A DNA stretch of 64,000 nt, taken from NCBI RefSeq assembly GCF_008017535.1, contig NZ_VRUA01000002.1, positions 364,035 to 428,034 on the forward strand. The letters are read 5' to 3'. The DNA is from Ottowia flava (GTDB taxonomy: Bacteria > Pseudomonadota > Gammaproteobacteria > Burkholderiales > Burkholderiaceae_C). The first letter of the stretch is position 1. Every line of letters begins with the position of its first letter. This document shows, one piece after another, positions 35,562 to 44,132 of the stretch. A program made the translations under genes and the position numbers. The notes under the pieces are model-generated. The model was given only the letters and a program-made list of their open reading frames with translations. It was not told the DNA's origin and did no database searches.

Positions 35562-36644
35562 ATGTCCGTCTCCGCCGAACTCGAACGCGCCCTGCACTAC
35601 CCTCTGGCCGACCAGTTGCCGCCGCCGGGCGAAACGATCGAGCTGGCGCCGGGCGTGCGCTGGGTGCGCATGGCACTGCCCTTCGCGCTGGACCACATCA
35701 ACCTCTGGCTGCTGCGCGACAAGGTGGAAGGCCGCGAAGGCTGGACCATCGTCGACACCTGCATCGACCACCCGGCGTCGCGCGCGCTGTGGGAACAGGT
35801 GTTCGCCACCCAGCTGGAAGGCCTGCCGGTGTTGCGCGTCATCGTCACCCACATGCACCCCGACCACATCGGCCTGGCGCATTGGATCTGCGACCGCTGG
35901 ACCACGCCCGAACACGAATGCCGCCTTTGGATCAGCGCCACCGATTACATGAACGCGCGCTACGCCAGTCAGGTGATCAACAGCTTTGGCGGCGAACGCC
36001 TGGCCGCGTACTTTCGCAGCCATGGCATGACCGACGAGGCCGATCTGGACCAGATCCTCAACCGCAAGAGCTATTACAAGAACCTGGTGCCCGCCGTGCC
36101 GCTGTCCTACGCGCGCCTGATGGACGGCCAGCTGGTGCGCATCGGTGGGCGCAGCTGGCGCTGCATTGCCGGTTACGGCCACGCGCCGGAGCACATGGCG
36201 CTGTATTGCGACGAGCTGGGCGTGCTGATCAGCGGCGACATGGTGCTGCCGCGCATCTCCACCAACGTCAGCGTGTATGAAATGGAGCCCGAAGGCGACG
36301 CCCTGTCGTTGTTCCTGAACTCGCTCGACCGTTACAAGGACCTGCCGGCCGACACGCTGGTGCTGCCGTCGCATGGCAAGCCGTTCAAGGGCATGCACAC
36401 GCGCGTGCAGCAGCTGCAGGACCACCACCGCGAGCGTCTGGCCGAAGTCATGGAGGCCGCGCGCGACAAAGCGGTGTCCGCCTACGACGTGCTGCCCGTG
36501 CTGTTCAAGCGCCCGCTGGATCTGCACCAGACCACGTTTGCGCTGGGCGAGGCCGTGGCCCACCTGCACCGCCTGTGGCACAGCGGCCAGCTGGAGCGCA
36601 CGCGCGACGCCAACGGCATCTGGCGTTTTGCGCCCGCCGCCTAA
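35562..36644 (+). CDS. Metallo-beta-lactamase-fold hydrolase
   Basis: A 360-residue MBL-fold hydrolase. Metal-binding motif THMHPDH (H-x-H-x-D-H) is near residues 104-110, followed by the later His in GYGHAPEHM, Asp in LISGDMVLP and His in LPSHGKPF. A winged-helix-like C-terminal domain (LPVLFKRPLDLHQTTFALGEAVAHLHRLWHSGQ) is typical of the LACTB2/glyoxalase-II-like group. It could act on a thioester or CoA ester; context with liuR suggests acyl-CoA metabolism. Start 35562 (MSVSAELERAL) is preferred because the frame upstream runs through the operator. Confidence 0.87.
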   Translation: MSVSAELERALHYPLADQLPPPGETIELAPGVRWVRMALPFALDHINLWLLRDKVEGREGWTIVDTCIDHPASRALWEQVFATQLEGLPVLRVIVTHMHPDHIGLAHWICDRWTTPEHECRLWISATDYMNARYASQVINSFGGERLAAYFRSHGMTDEADLDQILNRKSYYKNLVPAVPLSYARLMDGQLVRIGGRSWRCIAGYGHAPEHMALYCDELGVLISGDMVLPRISTNVSVYEMEPEGDALSLFLNSLDRYKDLPADTLVLPSHGKPFKGMHTRVQQLQDHHRERLAEVMEAARDKAVSAYDVLPVLFKRPLDLHQTTFALGEAVAHLHRLWHSGQLERTRDANGIWRFAPAA

Positions 36645-36680
36645 GTTCGTTTTTGACACCTCCCACGTTGACGCCGCCGC

Positions 36681-37952
36681 ATGCGTGAGCTGCGCCTGAA
36701 CGGCCAAGGCCTGCGCGCCCTGCCCGCTGCTGCCTACGAGCACGCGGACACGCTGGAACTGCTGGATCTGTCCGGCAACGCCTTCGACGCGCTGCCGGAC
36801 GACCTGCACCGCTTTAGCCGCCTGCGCATCCTGTTCGCATCCAACAACCGCTTGACCGACCTGCCGGCCAGCCTAGGCGCCTGCCCGGCGCTGGAGATGA
36901 TCGGCTTCAAGAGCAACGCCATCGCGCACGTGCCCGCCGATGCGCTGCCTGCGCGCCTGCGCTGGCTGATCCTGACCGACAACGCCCTTACGACCCTGCC
37001 GGCTTCGCTGGGTGAGCGCCCGCGTCTGCAAAAGCTGATGCTCGCCGGCAACCGGCTGAGCACCCTGCCCGACGCGCTGCGCGGCGCACCCGCGCTGGAG
37101 CTGCTGCGCATCGCCGCCAACTGTTTCGAGCAGTTGCCCGCCTGGCTCTCCGCGCTGCCGCGTTTGAAGTGGCTGGCCTGGGCCGGCAACCCGATGACGG
37201 CGACACTGGAAGCCGAGGCTCTCGCCACCGCGCACGCGTGCGCTGTGCCCGCCGCCGCGCTGACGCCGGGCGCGCGCCTGGGCGAAGGCGCTTCGGGCGT
37301 GATCGACGCGGCGACCTGGTCGCATGACGGCGCCAAGCTGCCCGTCGCCGTCAAGCGCTTCAAGGGCACCGTCACCAGCGATGGCTGGCCCGACAGCGAA
37401 ATGGCCGCCTGCCTGGCCGCGGGCGTGCACGACGCGCTGGTGCCGGTGCACGGCCCATTGGCAGACGCAGCCGAGGGCGCGCACGCGCTGGTCCTCGGCC
37501 GGTTGCCCGACGGCGTCCGTGCTCTGGCCGCGCCGCCCAGTTTTGACAGCTGCACGCGCGACGTTTACGCCGCCGACACGCATTTCAGCGCCTCCATCGT
37601 GCGCCACTTCGCGCGCCAGGTCGCGGGCGCCATGGCCCAGCTGCACGCGCGCGGCCTGGTGCACGGTGACCTGTACGCACACAACCTGCTGCGCGCGGGC
37701 GAGCGCGTCTGGCTCAGCGACTTTGGCGCGGCCGCCTTTCTGCCACCGTCTCAGCCGGCGCTGCACGCGGGCCTGCGCGCGCTCGACGTGCGGGCGTTTG
37801 GCGTACTGCTAGGCGAGTGGCTGGCGCGCGTGCCGGCGGACGGTGCGCAAGCGCTGGATGCACTGTGGGCCCTGCAGACACGCTGCCAGGAGGCGACGGC
37901 GGACAGTGGCCCCGGCTTTGACGCCATCACCGATTTGCTATCAACACCGTAG
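36681..37952 (+). CDS. Leucine-rich-repeat protein kinase-like protein
   Basis: A 423-residue protein combining about seven LRR units (residues 1-185; LELLDLSGNAFDALPDDLHR, RLRILFASNNRLTDLPASLG, RLQKLMLAGNRLSTLPDALR) with a protein-kinase-like domain (about 197-415). Kinase motifs: LGEGASGVIDAA (glycine loop), VAVKRF (ATP-binding Lys), HGDLYAHNLL (HRD loop with HGD, catalytic Asp and Asn kept) and LSDFGAA (DFG). All key residues are there, so it may be active. No membrane segment. Related LRR-kinases occur in Burkholderiales. The last codons overlap a dispersed repeat. Substrate unknown. Confidence 0.88.
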   Translation: MRELRLNGQGLRALPAAAYEHADTLELLDLSGNAFDALPDDLHRFSRLRILFASNNRLTDLPASLGACPALEMIGFKSNAIAHVPADALPARLRWLILTDNALTTLPASLGERPRLQKLMLAGNRLSTLPDALRGAPALELLRIAANCFEQLPAWLSALPRLKWLAWAGNPMTATLEAEALATAHACAVPAAALTPGARLGEGASGVIDAATWSHDGAKLPVAVKRFKGTVTSDGWPDSEMAACLAAGVHDALVPVHGPLADAAEGAHALVLGRLPDGVRALAAPPSFDSCTRDVYAADTHFSASIVRHFARQVAGAMAQLHARGLVHGDLYAHNLLRAGERVWLSDFGAAAFLPPSQPALHAGLRALDVRAFGVLLGEWLARVPADGAQALDALWALQTRCQEATADSGPGFDAITDLLSTP

Positions 37953-38000
37953 CTGCCCGCGCAGATGGGTGTAGCGCTAGAAGGTTATTTTGCTCATATC
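37937..38000 (+). repeat. Dispersed intergenic repeat copy
   Basis: CTATCAACACCGTAGCTGCCCGCGCA, then GATGGGTGTAGCGCTAGAAGG and TTATTTTGCTC. It supplies the stop codon (TAG) of the LRR-kinase gene. Confidence 0.82.
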
Positions 38001-38018
38001 TCGATCAGGAGACTTCGC

Positions 38019-38792
38019 ATGAACGTGCAGGACATGTTTTCGCTCGCAGGGCGCACGGCGCTCATCACCGGCGGCTCGCGCGGCATTGGCCGCATGATCG
38101 CCGAAGGCTTTTTGCGCGCCGGTGCGCGCGTCTACATCTCGGCGCGCAAGGCCGATGCCTGCCACGACGCGGCGCGCGCGCTGTCGGCCTTCGGGCCCTG
38201 CACGGCGCTGCCAGCGGACGTGTCCACGCTCGAAGGCATACAGCAACTCGCGGCCGACTACCGCGCGCACGAGCAGTCGCTGGACATTCTGGTCAACAAC
38301 GCCGGTGCCGCCTGGGGCGCGCCGTACGCCGACTTCCCCGAAAGCGGGTGGAACAAGGTGGTCGACCTGAACATGAAGACGCCGTTCTTCCTGACGCGCG
38401 AATTGACGCCGCTGCTCAAGGCCGCAGCAACCGACCACCTGGCCAAGGTGATCCACATCGCGTCGATCGACGGCGTGTCAAACAACCCACAGGAAACGTA
38501 CTCGTACCAGGCCAGCAAGGCCGGCCTGATCCACCTGACGCGGCGCATGGCCCTACAGCTGGCACCAGAGCGCATCGCCGTCAGCGCCATTGCCCCCGGT
38601 GCTTTCGCATCCAACATGAACAAGGACGCGCGCGACCACGCTGATGAAGTCGCCGCCCGCATCCCAGCCGGCCGCATCGGCACACCCGAAGACATAGCCG
38701 GCGCCGCCATCTACCTGGCGTCGCGCGCCGGTGATTACGTGGTGGGCAGCACCTTGATCGTGGACGGCGGCGTCACTTGGGCGCGCGGCTGA
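38019..38792 (+). CDS. Short-chain dehydrogenase (RhlG/FabG-like)
   Basis: A 257-residue classical SDR. NAD(P) motif TGGSRGIG (about residues 18-25), LVNNAGAAWGAP, and the active site Y-Q-A-S-K in ETYSYQASKAGLIHLTRRMA; the end VVGSTLIVDGGVTWARG is the FabG-like C-terminus. The insert PLLKAAATDHLAKVIHIASIDG resembles RhlG-type enzymes. AGGAG precedes ATG 38019; the frame extends 18 codons through the repeat, which is rejected. Likely a 3-oxoacyl or alcohol/ketone reductase; substrate not known. Confidence 0.87.
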   Translation: MNVQDMFSLAGRTALITGGSRGIGRMIAEGFLRAGARVYISARKADACHDAARALSAFGPCTALPADVSTLEGIQQLAADYRAHEQSLDILVNNAGAAWGAPYADFPESGWNKVVDLNMKTPFFLTRELTPLLKAAATDHLAKVIHIASIDGVSNNPQETYSYQASKAGLIHLTRRMALQLAPERIAVSAIAPGAFASNMNKDARDHADEVAARIPAGRIGTPEDIAGAAIYLASRAGDYVVGSTLIVDGGVTWARG

Positions 38793-38819
38793 GCCCCCAC
38801 AGGACCGTGGCCGCGCCGT

Positions 38820-39785
38820 TCACCAGCGCGGCACCAGCTCGCCCTTGAGCTGCTCGCGCCGTTCGGCGTAGTCCGGCAGGATGTCTTCGACGTGCTGCCA
38901 GAAGCGCGGGCTGTGGTTCATCTCGCGCAGGTGGGCGAGTTCGTGCACGACCACGTAGTCGATCACCGGCTGGCGGAAGTGGATCAGGCGCCAGTTCAGG
39001 CGGATCGAGCCGTCCGCGCTGGCGCTCCCCCAGCGCGTGTCGGCGGATGACAGGCTGAGCTTTTGCCAGCGCACGCCCAGCTGCGGCGCGAAATGGTCCA
39101 GCCTTTCGGTGAACAGCCGGCGCGCCTGGCGCATCAGCCAGGCCTGCGCGGTGTCGCGCAGCTGCTCGGCGCTGGCGGTCTGGGGCAGGCCGATGTGCAG
39201 CGCCATGGTCGGCACGCCCGGCAAGGCAGCGTCGCCCGGCACCAGCACGGCGCCGCCGCGACCATGGCGCTGGCGCGGGTCGATCACCAGCACCACGGGC
39301 TCACCCAGGAAAGGAATCTCGGCCCCTTCGCGCCATTCAATGCGGGCCGCTTCCAGGCGCGCGTGCCGCTCGCGCGCCTCACGCAGCTTGGTGACGATCC
39401 AGCGTTCTTTCTCGCGCAGCGCCGCGTCGACCTCGCCCAGCGGGGTCCAGCGCGGTGCACTGACGGTGAGGCCGTCCGCACCGACCTGAAAGCCGATGGT
39501 GCGGCGCTTGCCGCGCTTGAACTCGTAGGCGACATGCGCATGCGAGAAACGGATCGTCCGGTTGGCGCGGGGGTGTTCGAACTGCGCGGGAAGCAGCGCG
39601 TCATTCAGGTCAATCGCTGGGCCATCCGCTATCTTTAGCGTAGCTGCCTGCGCTGAAGATTCCGGCTGCCCGGATGCATTGGACACAGCAGCCGTCTCAC
39701 GCTCCGGCGACACCGGCAGCATCGGCGCCACGGGCGCGCGCGCATCCGCCGCGTCGGCGAAGAGGTCCAGCAACAGTTGCAGCAT
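38820..39785 (-). CDS. YgjP-type (DUF45/M48-like) metal-dependent hydrolase
   Basis: A 321-residue protein with a zinc-protease-like C-terminus: VVHELAHLREMNHSPRFWQHVE carries HExxH and the following His. SSADTRWGSASADGSIRLNWRLI is the family segment before it. The first 60 residues are low-complexity and contain SAQAATLKIADGP, encoded by a copy of the dispersed repeat. The family is widespread, with unknown substrate. Last gene of the long minus-strand operon glyQ-glyS-membrane protein-gmhB-plsC; starts 19 bases after the plsC stop. Confidence 0.88.
   Translation of the reverse strand: MLQLLLDLFADAADARAPVAPMLPVSPERETAAVSNASGQPESSAQAATLKIADGPAIDLNDALLPAQFEHPRANRTIRFSHAHVAYEFKRGKRRTIGFQVGADGLTVSAPRWTPLGEVDAALREKERWIVTKLREARERHARLEAARIEWREGAEIPFLGEPVVLVIDPRQRHGRGGAVLVPGDAALPGVPTMALHIGLPQTASAEQLRDTAQAWLMRQARRLFTERLDHFAPQLGVRWQKLSLSSADTRWGSASADGSIRLNWRLIHFRQPVIDYVVVHELAHLREMNHSPRFWQHVEDILPDYAERREQLKGELVPRW
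39628..39670 (+). repeat. Dispersed repeat copy inside the YgjP-like gene
   Basis: CTTTAGCGTAGCTGCCTGCGCTG, followed by GGCTGCCCGG, matches the repeat core. It lies in the non-conserved N-terminal linker coding region. Confidence 0.6.
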
Positions 39786-39804
39786 GGGCGGTCCGTCGCG
39801 TGCC

Positions 39805-40578
39805 CTACTCCGCGGCGTCTTTCACAAACAGCTTGGCTTCGCCTTCGGGATAGGCCTCAGGGTCCAGGCGGACCATCTCCGCCTCGATCCAGGCTTCGGC
39901 CTCGCGCATGAGCTCGGTCGGCCTGCGGCCCTGGCTCGGGATGGCAGGACCGATCGAAATGTCGACGATGCCCGGGGTCTTGACGAAGGCCTTGCGCGGC
40001 CAGCACTTGGCCGAGGTGACGGCGACCGGGATCACCGGCGCGCCGGTTTCAATCGCCAAGCGCGCGCCACCGCTCTGGTAGCGGCCCTTGTAGCCGCGCG
40101 GAATGCGCGTTCCCTCCGGGAACATGATCACCCACACGCCCTTGGCCAGCAGGCGCTCGCCCTGCTGCACGACCTTGTTGAAGGCTTCAGTGCGACGGCT
40201 GCGGTCGATGTGAATCATGTCCAGCCGGCCCATGGCCCAGCCGAAGAACGGGATGTAGAGCAGCTCTTTCTTGAACACGAAGGCCAGGGGATGCGGGCTG
40301 ATCGCGACCATGGCGAAGGTTTCCCAGGTGGACTGGTGCTTGACGAGCAGCACGGCCGGGTCGAGTTCGCCCTTGGGCAGGTTGTCAAAGCCGGTCACGC
40401 GGTTGCGGATGCCGAGAATCCAGCGGCCTGAATCCACCGCGTGCGTCAGCCAGCCGGCGCACAGCTTGTAGACCGTCTTCTGGCTGGCGAAGGGCGCGAC
40501 GATGACCACGAGCAGCGCCCACGGAATGACCGTGATGATCATCCACAGCATGTGCAGGACGGAGCGAATGAAATTCAT
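39805..40578 (-). CDS. plsC: 1-acyl-sn-glycerol-3-phosphate acyltransferase (PlsC)
   Basis: A 257-residue inner-membrane enzyme that acylates lysophosphatidic acid to phosphatidic acid. Block I is KHQSTWE (H-x4-E in place of the common H-x4-D), block II is RLDMIHIDRSRRTEAFNKV, block III is IMFPEGTRIPRG and block IV is GAPVIPVAVTSA. An N-terminal hydrophobic helix (residues 8-32) fits. Length is normal. It lies 59 bases after gmhB, with a dispersed-repeat copy in the gap. Confidence 0.92.
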   Translation of the reverse strand: MNFIRSVLHMLWMIITVIPWALLVVIVAPFASQKTVYKLCAGWLTHAVDSGRWILGIRNRVTGFDNLPKGELDPAVLLVKHQSTWETFAMVAISPHPLAFVFKKELLYIPFFGWAMGRLDMIHIDRSRRTEAFNKVVQQGERLLAKGVWVIMFPEGTRIPRGYKGRYQSGGARLAIETGAPVIPVAVTSAKCWPRKAFVKTPGIVDISIGPAIPSQGRRPTELMREAEAWIEAEMVRLDPEAYPEGEAKLFVKDAAE

Positions 40579-40632
40579 AGAAAAAATGGGCCCAAGGCAG
40601 TCTGGATCTGCGCAATCAGCTATTGATTAATG
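40575..40632 (-). repeat. Dispersed intergenic repeat copy
   Basis: Minus-strand reading: ATCAATAGCTGATTGCGCAG, then ATCCAGACTGCCTTGGGC and CCATTTTTTC. Lies between gmhB and plsC and reaches the plsC start. Confidence 0.8.
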
Positions 40633-40637
40633 AGCAT

Positions 40638-41255
40638 TCAAAGCATCGACGCAACACCCGCCACCGCTTGGCCGGGGGTGCCGGCAGCCATCAGTGCGGC
40701 CGCGGCCTCGTGCGCCGCAATGAAATGGGTGGCGAACTCGGCCAGGTCGGCGTGCACGCGGGTCGTTGTCGGGTAACCGGGTGGCAGCGCCTCGCCCGCA
40801 GCTGGCGCATGTCGGCCCGTCAGCACCAGGTGCGGCACACAGCCCGCTGCCTGCGCGGCAAGCACGTCGTTCAGGCTGTTGCCCACGGCATGCACCTGCT
40901 TCAGGTCGACCTTGTAGCGCTCACCGATCTTGTGAAACAGCCCCGGCGCCGGCTTGCGGCATTCGCAGGCGTCGTCCGGAGCGTGTGGGCAGAAGAACAC
41001 GGCTTCGATGCGCGCACCGATGGCCGCCAGTTGCTTGGCCATCTTGGTGTGAATGGCGTTGAGCGCCGCCATGTCGAACAGCCCGCGGCCCAGCCCGGGC
41101 ATGTTCGCCGCGATGACGACGTGAAAGCCCGCGTGGTTCAGCCGCGCGATGGCGTCCAGGGCGCCGGGCAGCGGCTCCCATTCGTCGGGCGTCTGGATGT
41201 AGCCCTCGCGCTCGACGCAAACGGTGCCGTCGCGGTCAACGATGACCAGTTTCAT
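40638..41255 (-). CDS. gmhB: D-glycero-D-manno-heptose 1,7-bisphosphate 7-phosphatase (GmhB) with altered active-site motif
   Basis: A 205-residue HAD phosphatase for ADP-heptose synthesis (LPS inner core). DRDGTV at residues 8-13 carries the two catalytic Asp, and the zinc loop CPHAPDDACECRKPAPG is intact. But two motifs differ from what I expect for GmhB: TNQ(S/A)G is AANMPGLGRG, and the acidic motif VGDxxxD is VGNSLND, where the first, metal-binding Asp is Asn. The C-terminus also has an Ala-rich extra tail. The enzyme may be weak or altered. Same operon as glyQS and plsC. Confidence 0.85.
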   Translation of the reverse strand: MKLVIVDRDGTVCVEREGYIQTPDEWEPLPGALDAIARLNHAGFHVVIAANMPGLGRGLFDMAALNAIHTKMAKQLAAIGARIEAVFFCPHAPDDACECRKPAPGLFHKIGERYKVDLKQVHAVGNSLNDVLAAQAAGCVPHLVLTGRHAPAAGEALPPGYPTTTRVHADLAEFATHFIAAHEAAAALMAAGTPGQAVAGVASML

Positions 41256-41262
41256 GCGCCGA

Positions 41263-41925
41263 TTATCCGTTGCTGGCCGCGGGCGGTGTCGCTGACGCTG
41301 GCAAGGCGGGCAGCGCCAGCGGCGCGACCGAGCCCCAGCGGCCCCACCAGCGTCCGCGCTCGGTTTGCAGGCGGACCGTGCTCTTCGGCGGGAAACGCGT
41401 GGCGGGCTGGCCCTCGGCCAAGAGGTGCACCGGCGCGGCTTCGCCGGGCAGCTGCAGGTAGACCTCGGCGCCGCCCACGCTGCGTTCGGTCGGCCGCACT
41501 TCGCGCACCAACAGCACTTCGCCCTGGCGCGCGGCCTCGGCCTGGCGGCCGCTGCGGTTGAGGTGCTGAACCATCAGTGCACCGGCGGCGATCAAGCACA
41601 ACACCACCCAGGCGCCGACCACGCGCGGGCGCATGCGCGGCCAGCCGTGGTGGCGCACGCCACGGCGGATCCAGACCACGGCCGCGCCGATCACAACCAG
41701 CGCCGTCACGAGCGTCAGGACAAAGGGCCGCGCCGCAGCCCACATCGCCTCGCCCGGCGTGGTCACCAAGGTCGCCGCGTGCACGGCGTTCAGGCTGGCG
41801 GTGGCTTCGTCGGTCTGTGCCTGCAACGCGGCGCGCAGCAGCAGCACGGCGATTGGCGGCAGCAGCGCCCAGGCCAAGCCGCGCCAGTTCGGCCGGGGCG
41901 CGGCGTCGGCCCCGTCGTCCGTCAT
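41263..41925 (-). CDS. Uncharacterised membrane protein between glyS and gmhB
   Basis: A 220-residue protein I do not recognise. It has three hydrophobic segments (about residues 15-32, 66-90 and 102-118) and a C-terminal Arg/Ala-rich soluble part (about 125-220) containing LLVREVRPTERSVGGAEVYLQLP and VRLQTERGRWWGRWG. Its start overlaps the glyS stop by four bases (ATGA), and gmhB begins seven bases after its stop, so it is clearly an operon member. It may be periplasmically exposed at the C-terminus. Confidence 0.75.
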   Translation of the reverse strand: MTDDGADAAPRPNWRGLAWALLPPIAVLLLRAALQAQTDEATASLNAVHAATLVTTPGEAMWAAARPFVLTLVTALVVIGAAVVWIRRGVRHHGWPRMRPRVVGAWVVLCLIAAGALMVQHLNRSGRQAEAARQGEVLLVREVRPTERSVGGAEVYLQLPGEAAPVHLLAEGQPATRFPPKSTVRLQTERGRWWGRWGSVAPLALPALPASATPPAASNG

Positions 41926-44054
41926 GCGGCCAGACGCGACAGGTCGGCCACGCGGTTCATGGCCTGGTGCAATTGCTGCAGCAGCGCCAGGCGATTGGCC
42001 TTGAGCGCGGCGTCGTCGGCGTTGACCATGACGCCGTCAAAGAAGGCGTCCACCGGGCCCTTCAGCGCCGCCAGCGCGCGCAGGCTGGCGGTGTAGTCGC
42101 CCTGCTCGAACGCGGCGTTGGCTTGCGGCGCGACGCTTTGCAGCGCGGCGTACAAGGCTTTCTCGGCGTCTTCCTTCAACAGCGCGGTATCGACGGCGCC
42201 GGACACCTCGCCCTCGGCCTTCTTGAGGATGTTGCCCACGCGCTTGTTGGCGGCGGCCAGCGCGGGCGCTTCAGGCAGTTGGGCAAACTGGCGCACCGCG
42301 TCCAGGCACTTGGGCAAGTCGCCCCACGCCGGCCCGGCGCTGGTCACGGCATCGACCTCCGCCGCGCTGTGGCCTAGGTCGCGCAGGTAACCCGACACGC
42401 GTTCGTACATGAACGGCAGCAGCTTGCCGTTGCTTTCCTCCGCGTTGGGCAAAAGCGCGCCAAAAGCCTTGGCGGCCGAAGCCACCACCTCAGGCAGTTG
42501 CAAGGGCAGCTTTTTCTCGACCAGCATGCGCGTCACCCCCAGCGCATGCCGCCGCAGCGCAAACGGGTCGCGGTCGCCGGTGGGCAGGTTGCCGATGCCG
42601 AACATGCCGACCAGCGTCTCCAGTTTGTCGGCCAGGGCCACCACCACGCCGACGTCGCCGCGAGGTAGCTCGTCGCCGGCGAAGCGCGGCTTGTAATGGT
42701 CTTCGATGGCGTCGGCCACGGATTCGGGCAGGCCGTCGTTGATCGCGTAGTAGCGGCCCATCGTGCCCTGCAGCTCAGGGAACTCGCCGACCATGTCGGT
42801 CACCAGGTCGGTTTTGGCGAGGTGCGCGGCCTGATCGACCTGCTGCTGTTGCTCCGCCGACATGCCCAATTGCGCGGCAATGGCTTTGGCGATGGCACGC
42901 ACGCGCTCGACACGCTCACCCTGCGTGCCAAGCTTGTTGTGGTACACGACCTTGCCAAGCTGCTCGACCCGGCTTTCCAGCGACTTCTTGCGGTCCTGGT
43001 CGAAGAAGAACTTGGCGTCGGCCAAGCGCGGGCGCACCACCCGCTCGTTGCCTTCGATCACGGCGCTGGCGTCATCGGGGCGGATGTTGCTGACCACCAG
43101 GAACTGGTGGGTCAGCTTGCCTGCGCCGTCCAGCAGCGGGAAGTACTTCTGGTTGGCCTTCATGGTCAGGATCAGGCATTCCTGCGGCACCGCCAGAAAC
43201 TCGGGCTCGAACTGGCAGACCAGCACGTTGGGGCGCTCGACCAGCGCCGTCACCTCATCCAGGAGCGCTTCGTCTTCGATAGCTGCCAGCGCTGTCCCCG
43301 CCTTGGCCGCAGCCGTTTTGAGCTGCGAAACGATATCGGCGCGGCGTTCGTCGAAGCTGGCGATGACGGCGCCCTTGTCGCTCAGCGTCTCGGCGTAGCG
43401 GTCGGCATCCACGAGGGTGATGGGGTCCATCTTGGCCTCGAACCGGTGGCCATGCGTGGCGCGGCCGGCCGTGAGACCCAGCGCGGTGACGGGCACCACA
43501 CGGCTGCCGTGCAGGGCGACCAGGCCGTGCGCCGGGCGGACGAACTGCACGCTGCTCCAGCCAGGCAGCTCGCAGCCTTCTTCGAGCTGGTAGGTCATGA
43601 CCTTGGGAATGGGCAGCTTGGTGATGGCCTCGTGCAGCGCCTTCTGCAGGCCCACTTCGAGCGTCACGCCGCTCACCACGCTGTCGTAGAACAGCGCTTC
43701 GGCCTTGCCGTCGGGCGCGCGTTTCAGCTGGGACACGGCGGACGCATCGGCGCCCAATGCGGCCAGTTTCTTAAGCAGCGCGGGCGTGGCGTTGCCGCTG
43801 GCATCCAGACCGACGGTGACCGGCATCAGCTTTTGCTGCACGGCCTTGTCGGCGGCCTTGTCGGCCACTTGCGTGATGTGCGCGGCCAGTCGGCGCGGGC
43901 TGGCGTAAGGCGTGACGACCGCGTCGGCCGAGGTCAGGCCCTGCGCGTGAAGCTGCTCGGCCAGTTGCTGGGCGAAGGCGTCGCCCAGCTTCTTGAGCGC
44001 CTTGGGCGGCAGCTCTTCCACAAAGAGTTCGACCAGGAGGTTCTGCGGGGTCAT
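41922..44054 (-). CDS. glyS: Glycyl-tRNA synthetase beta subunit
   Basis: The 710-residue beta subunit of the bacterial alpha2-beta2 glycyl-tRNA synthetase, needed for tRNA binding. The start MTPQNLLVELFVEELPPKALKK and segments PRRLAAHITQVADKA, FVRPAHGLVALHGSRVVPV, ECLILTMKANQKYFPLLD and VVALADKLETLVGMFGIG are typical; the C-terminal anticodon-binding region is complete. Start 44054 is chosen by similarity; the frame extends 17 codons upstream with alternative ATGs and little ribosome-site support. It follows glyQ with 78 bases between. Confidence 0.95.
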   Translation of the reverse strand: MTPQNLLVELFVEELPPKALKKLGDAFAQQLAEQLHAQGLTSADAVVTPYASPRRLAAHITQVADKAADKAVQQKLMPVTVGLDASGNATPALLKKLAALGADASAVSQLKRAPDGKAEALFYDSVVSGVTLEVGLQKALHEAITKLPIPKVMTYQLEEGCELPGWSSVQFVRPAHGLVALHGSRVVPVTALGLTAGRATHGHRFEAKMDPITLVDADRYAETLSDKGAVIASFDERRADIVSQLKTAAAKAGTALAAIEDEALLDEVTALVERPNVLVCQFEPEFLAVPQECLILTMKANQKYFPLLDGAGKLTHQFLVVSNIRPDDASAVIEGNERVVRPRLADAKFFFDQDRKKSLESRVEQLGKVVYHNKLGTQGERVERVRAIAKAIAAQLGMSAEQQQQVDQAAHLAKTDLVTDMVGEFPELQGTMGRYYAINDGLPESVADAIEDHYKPRFAGDELPRGDVGVVVALADKLETLVGMFGIGNLPTGDRDPFALRRHALGVTRMLVEKKLPLQLPEVVASAAKAFGALLPNAEESNGKLLPFMYERVSGYLRDLGHSAAEVDAVTSAGPAWGDLPKCLDAVRQFAQLPEAPALAAANKRVGNILKKAEGEVSGAVDTALLKEDAEKALYAALQSVAPQANAAFEQGDYTASLRALAALKGPVDAFFDGVMVNADDAALKANRLALLQQLHQAMNRVADLSRLAA

Positions 44055-44132
44055 GTCAGGGGTGTCTTCCATCGGGGCGGCGCCGTCGGGCGCCGCATGG
44101 GGCAAGTTCAGGGCGGCAGGCGAAGGCGGCGC

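Noticed and set aside
43270..43300. GATAGCTGCCAGCGCTG inside glyS resembling the dispersed repeat
   Set aside because: Only part of the core matches and the flanking blocks are absent; it encodes a normal stretch of the glycyl-tRNA synthetase.
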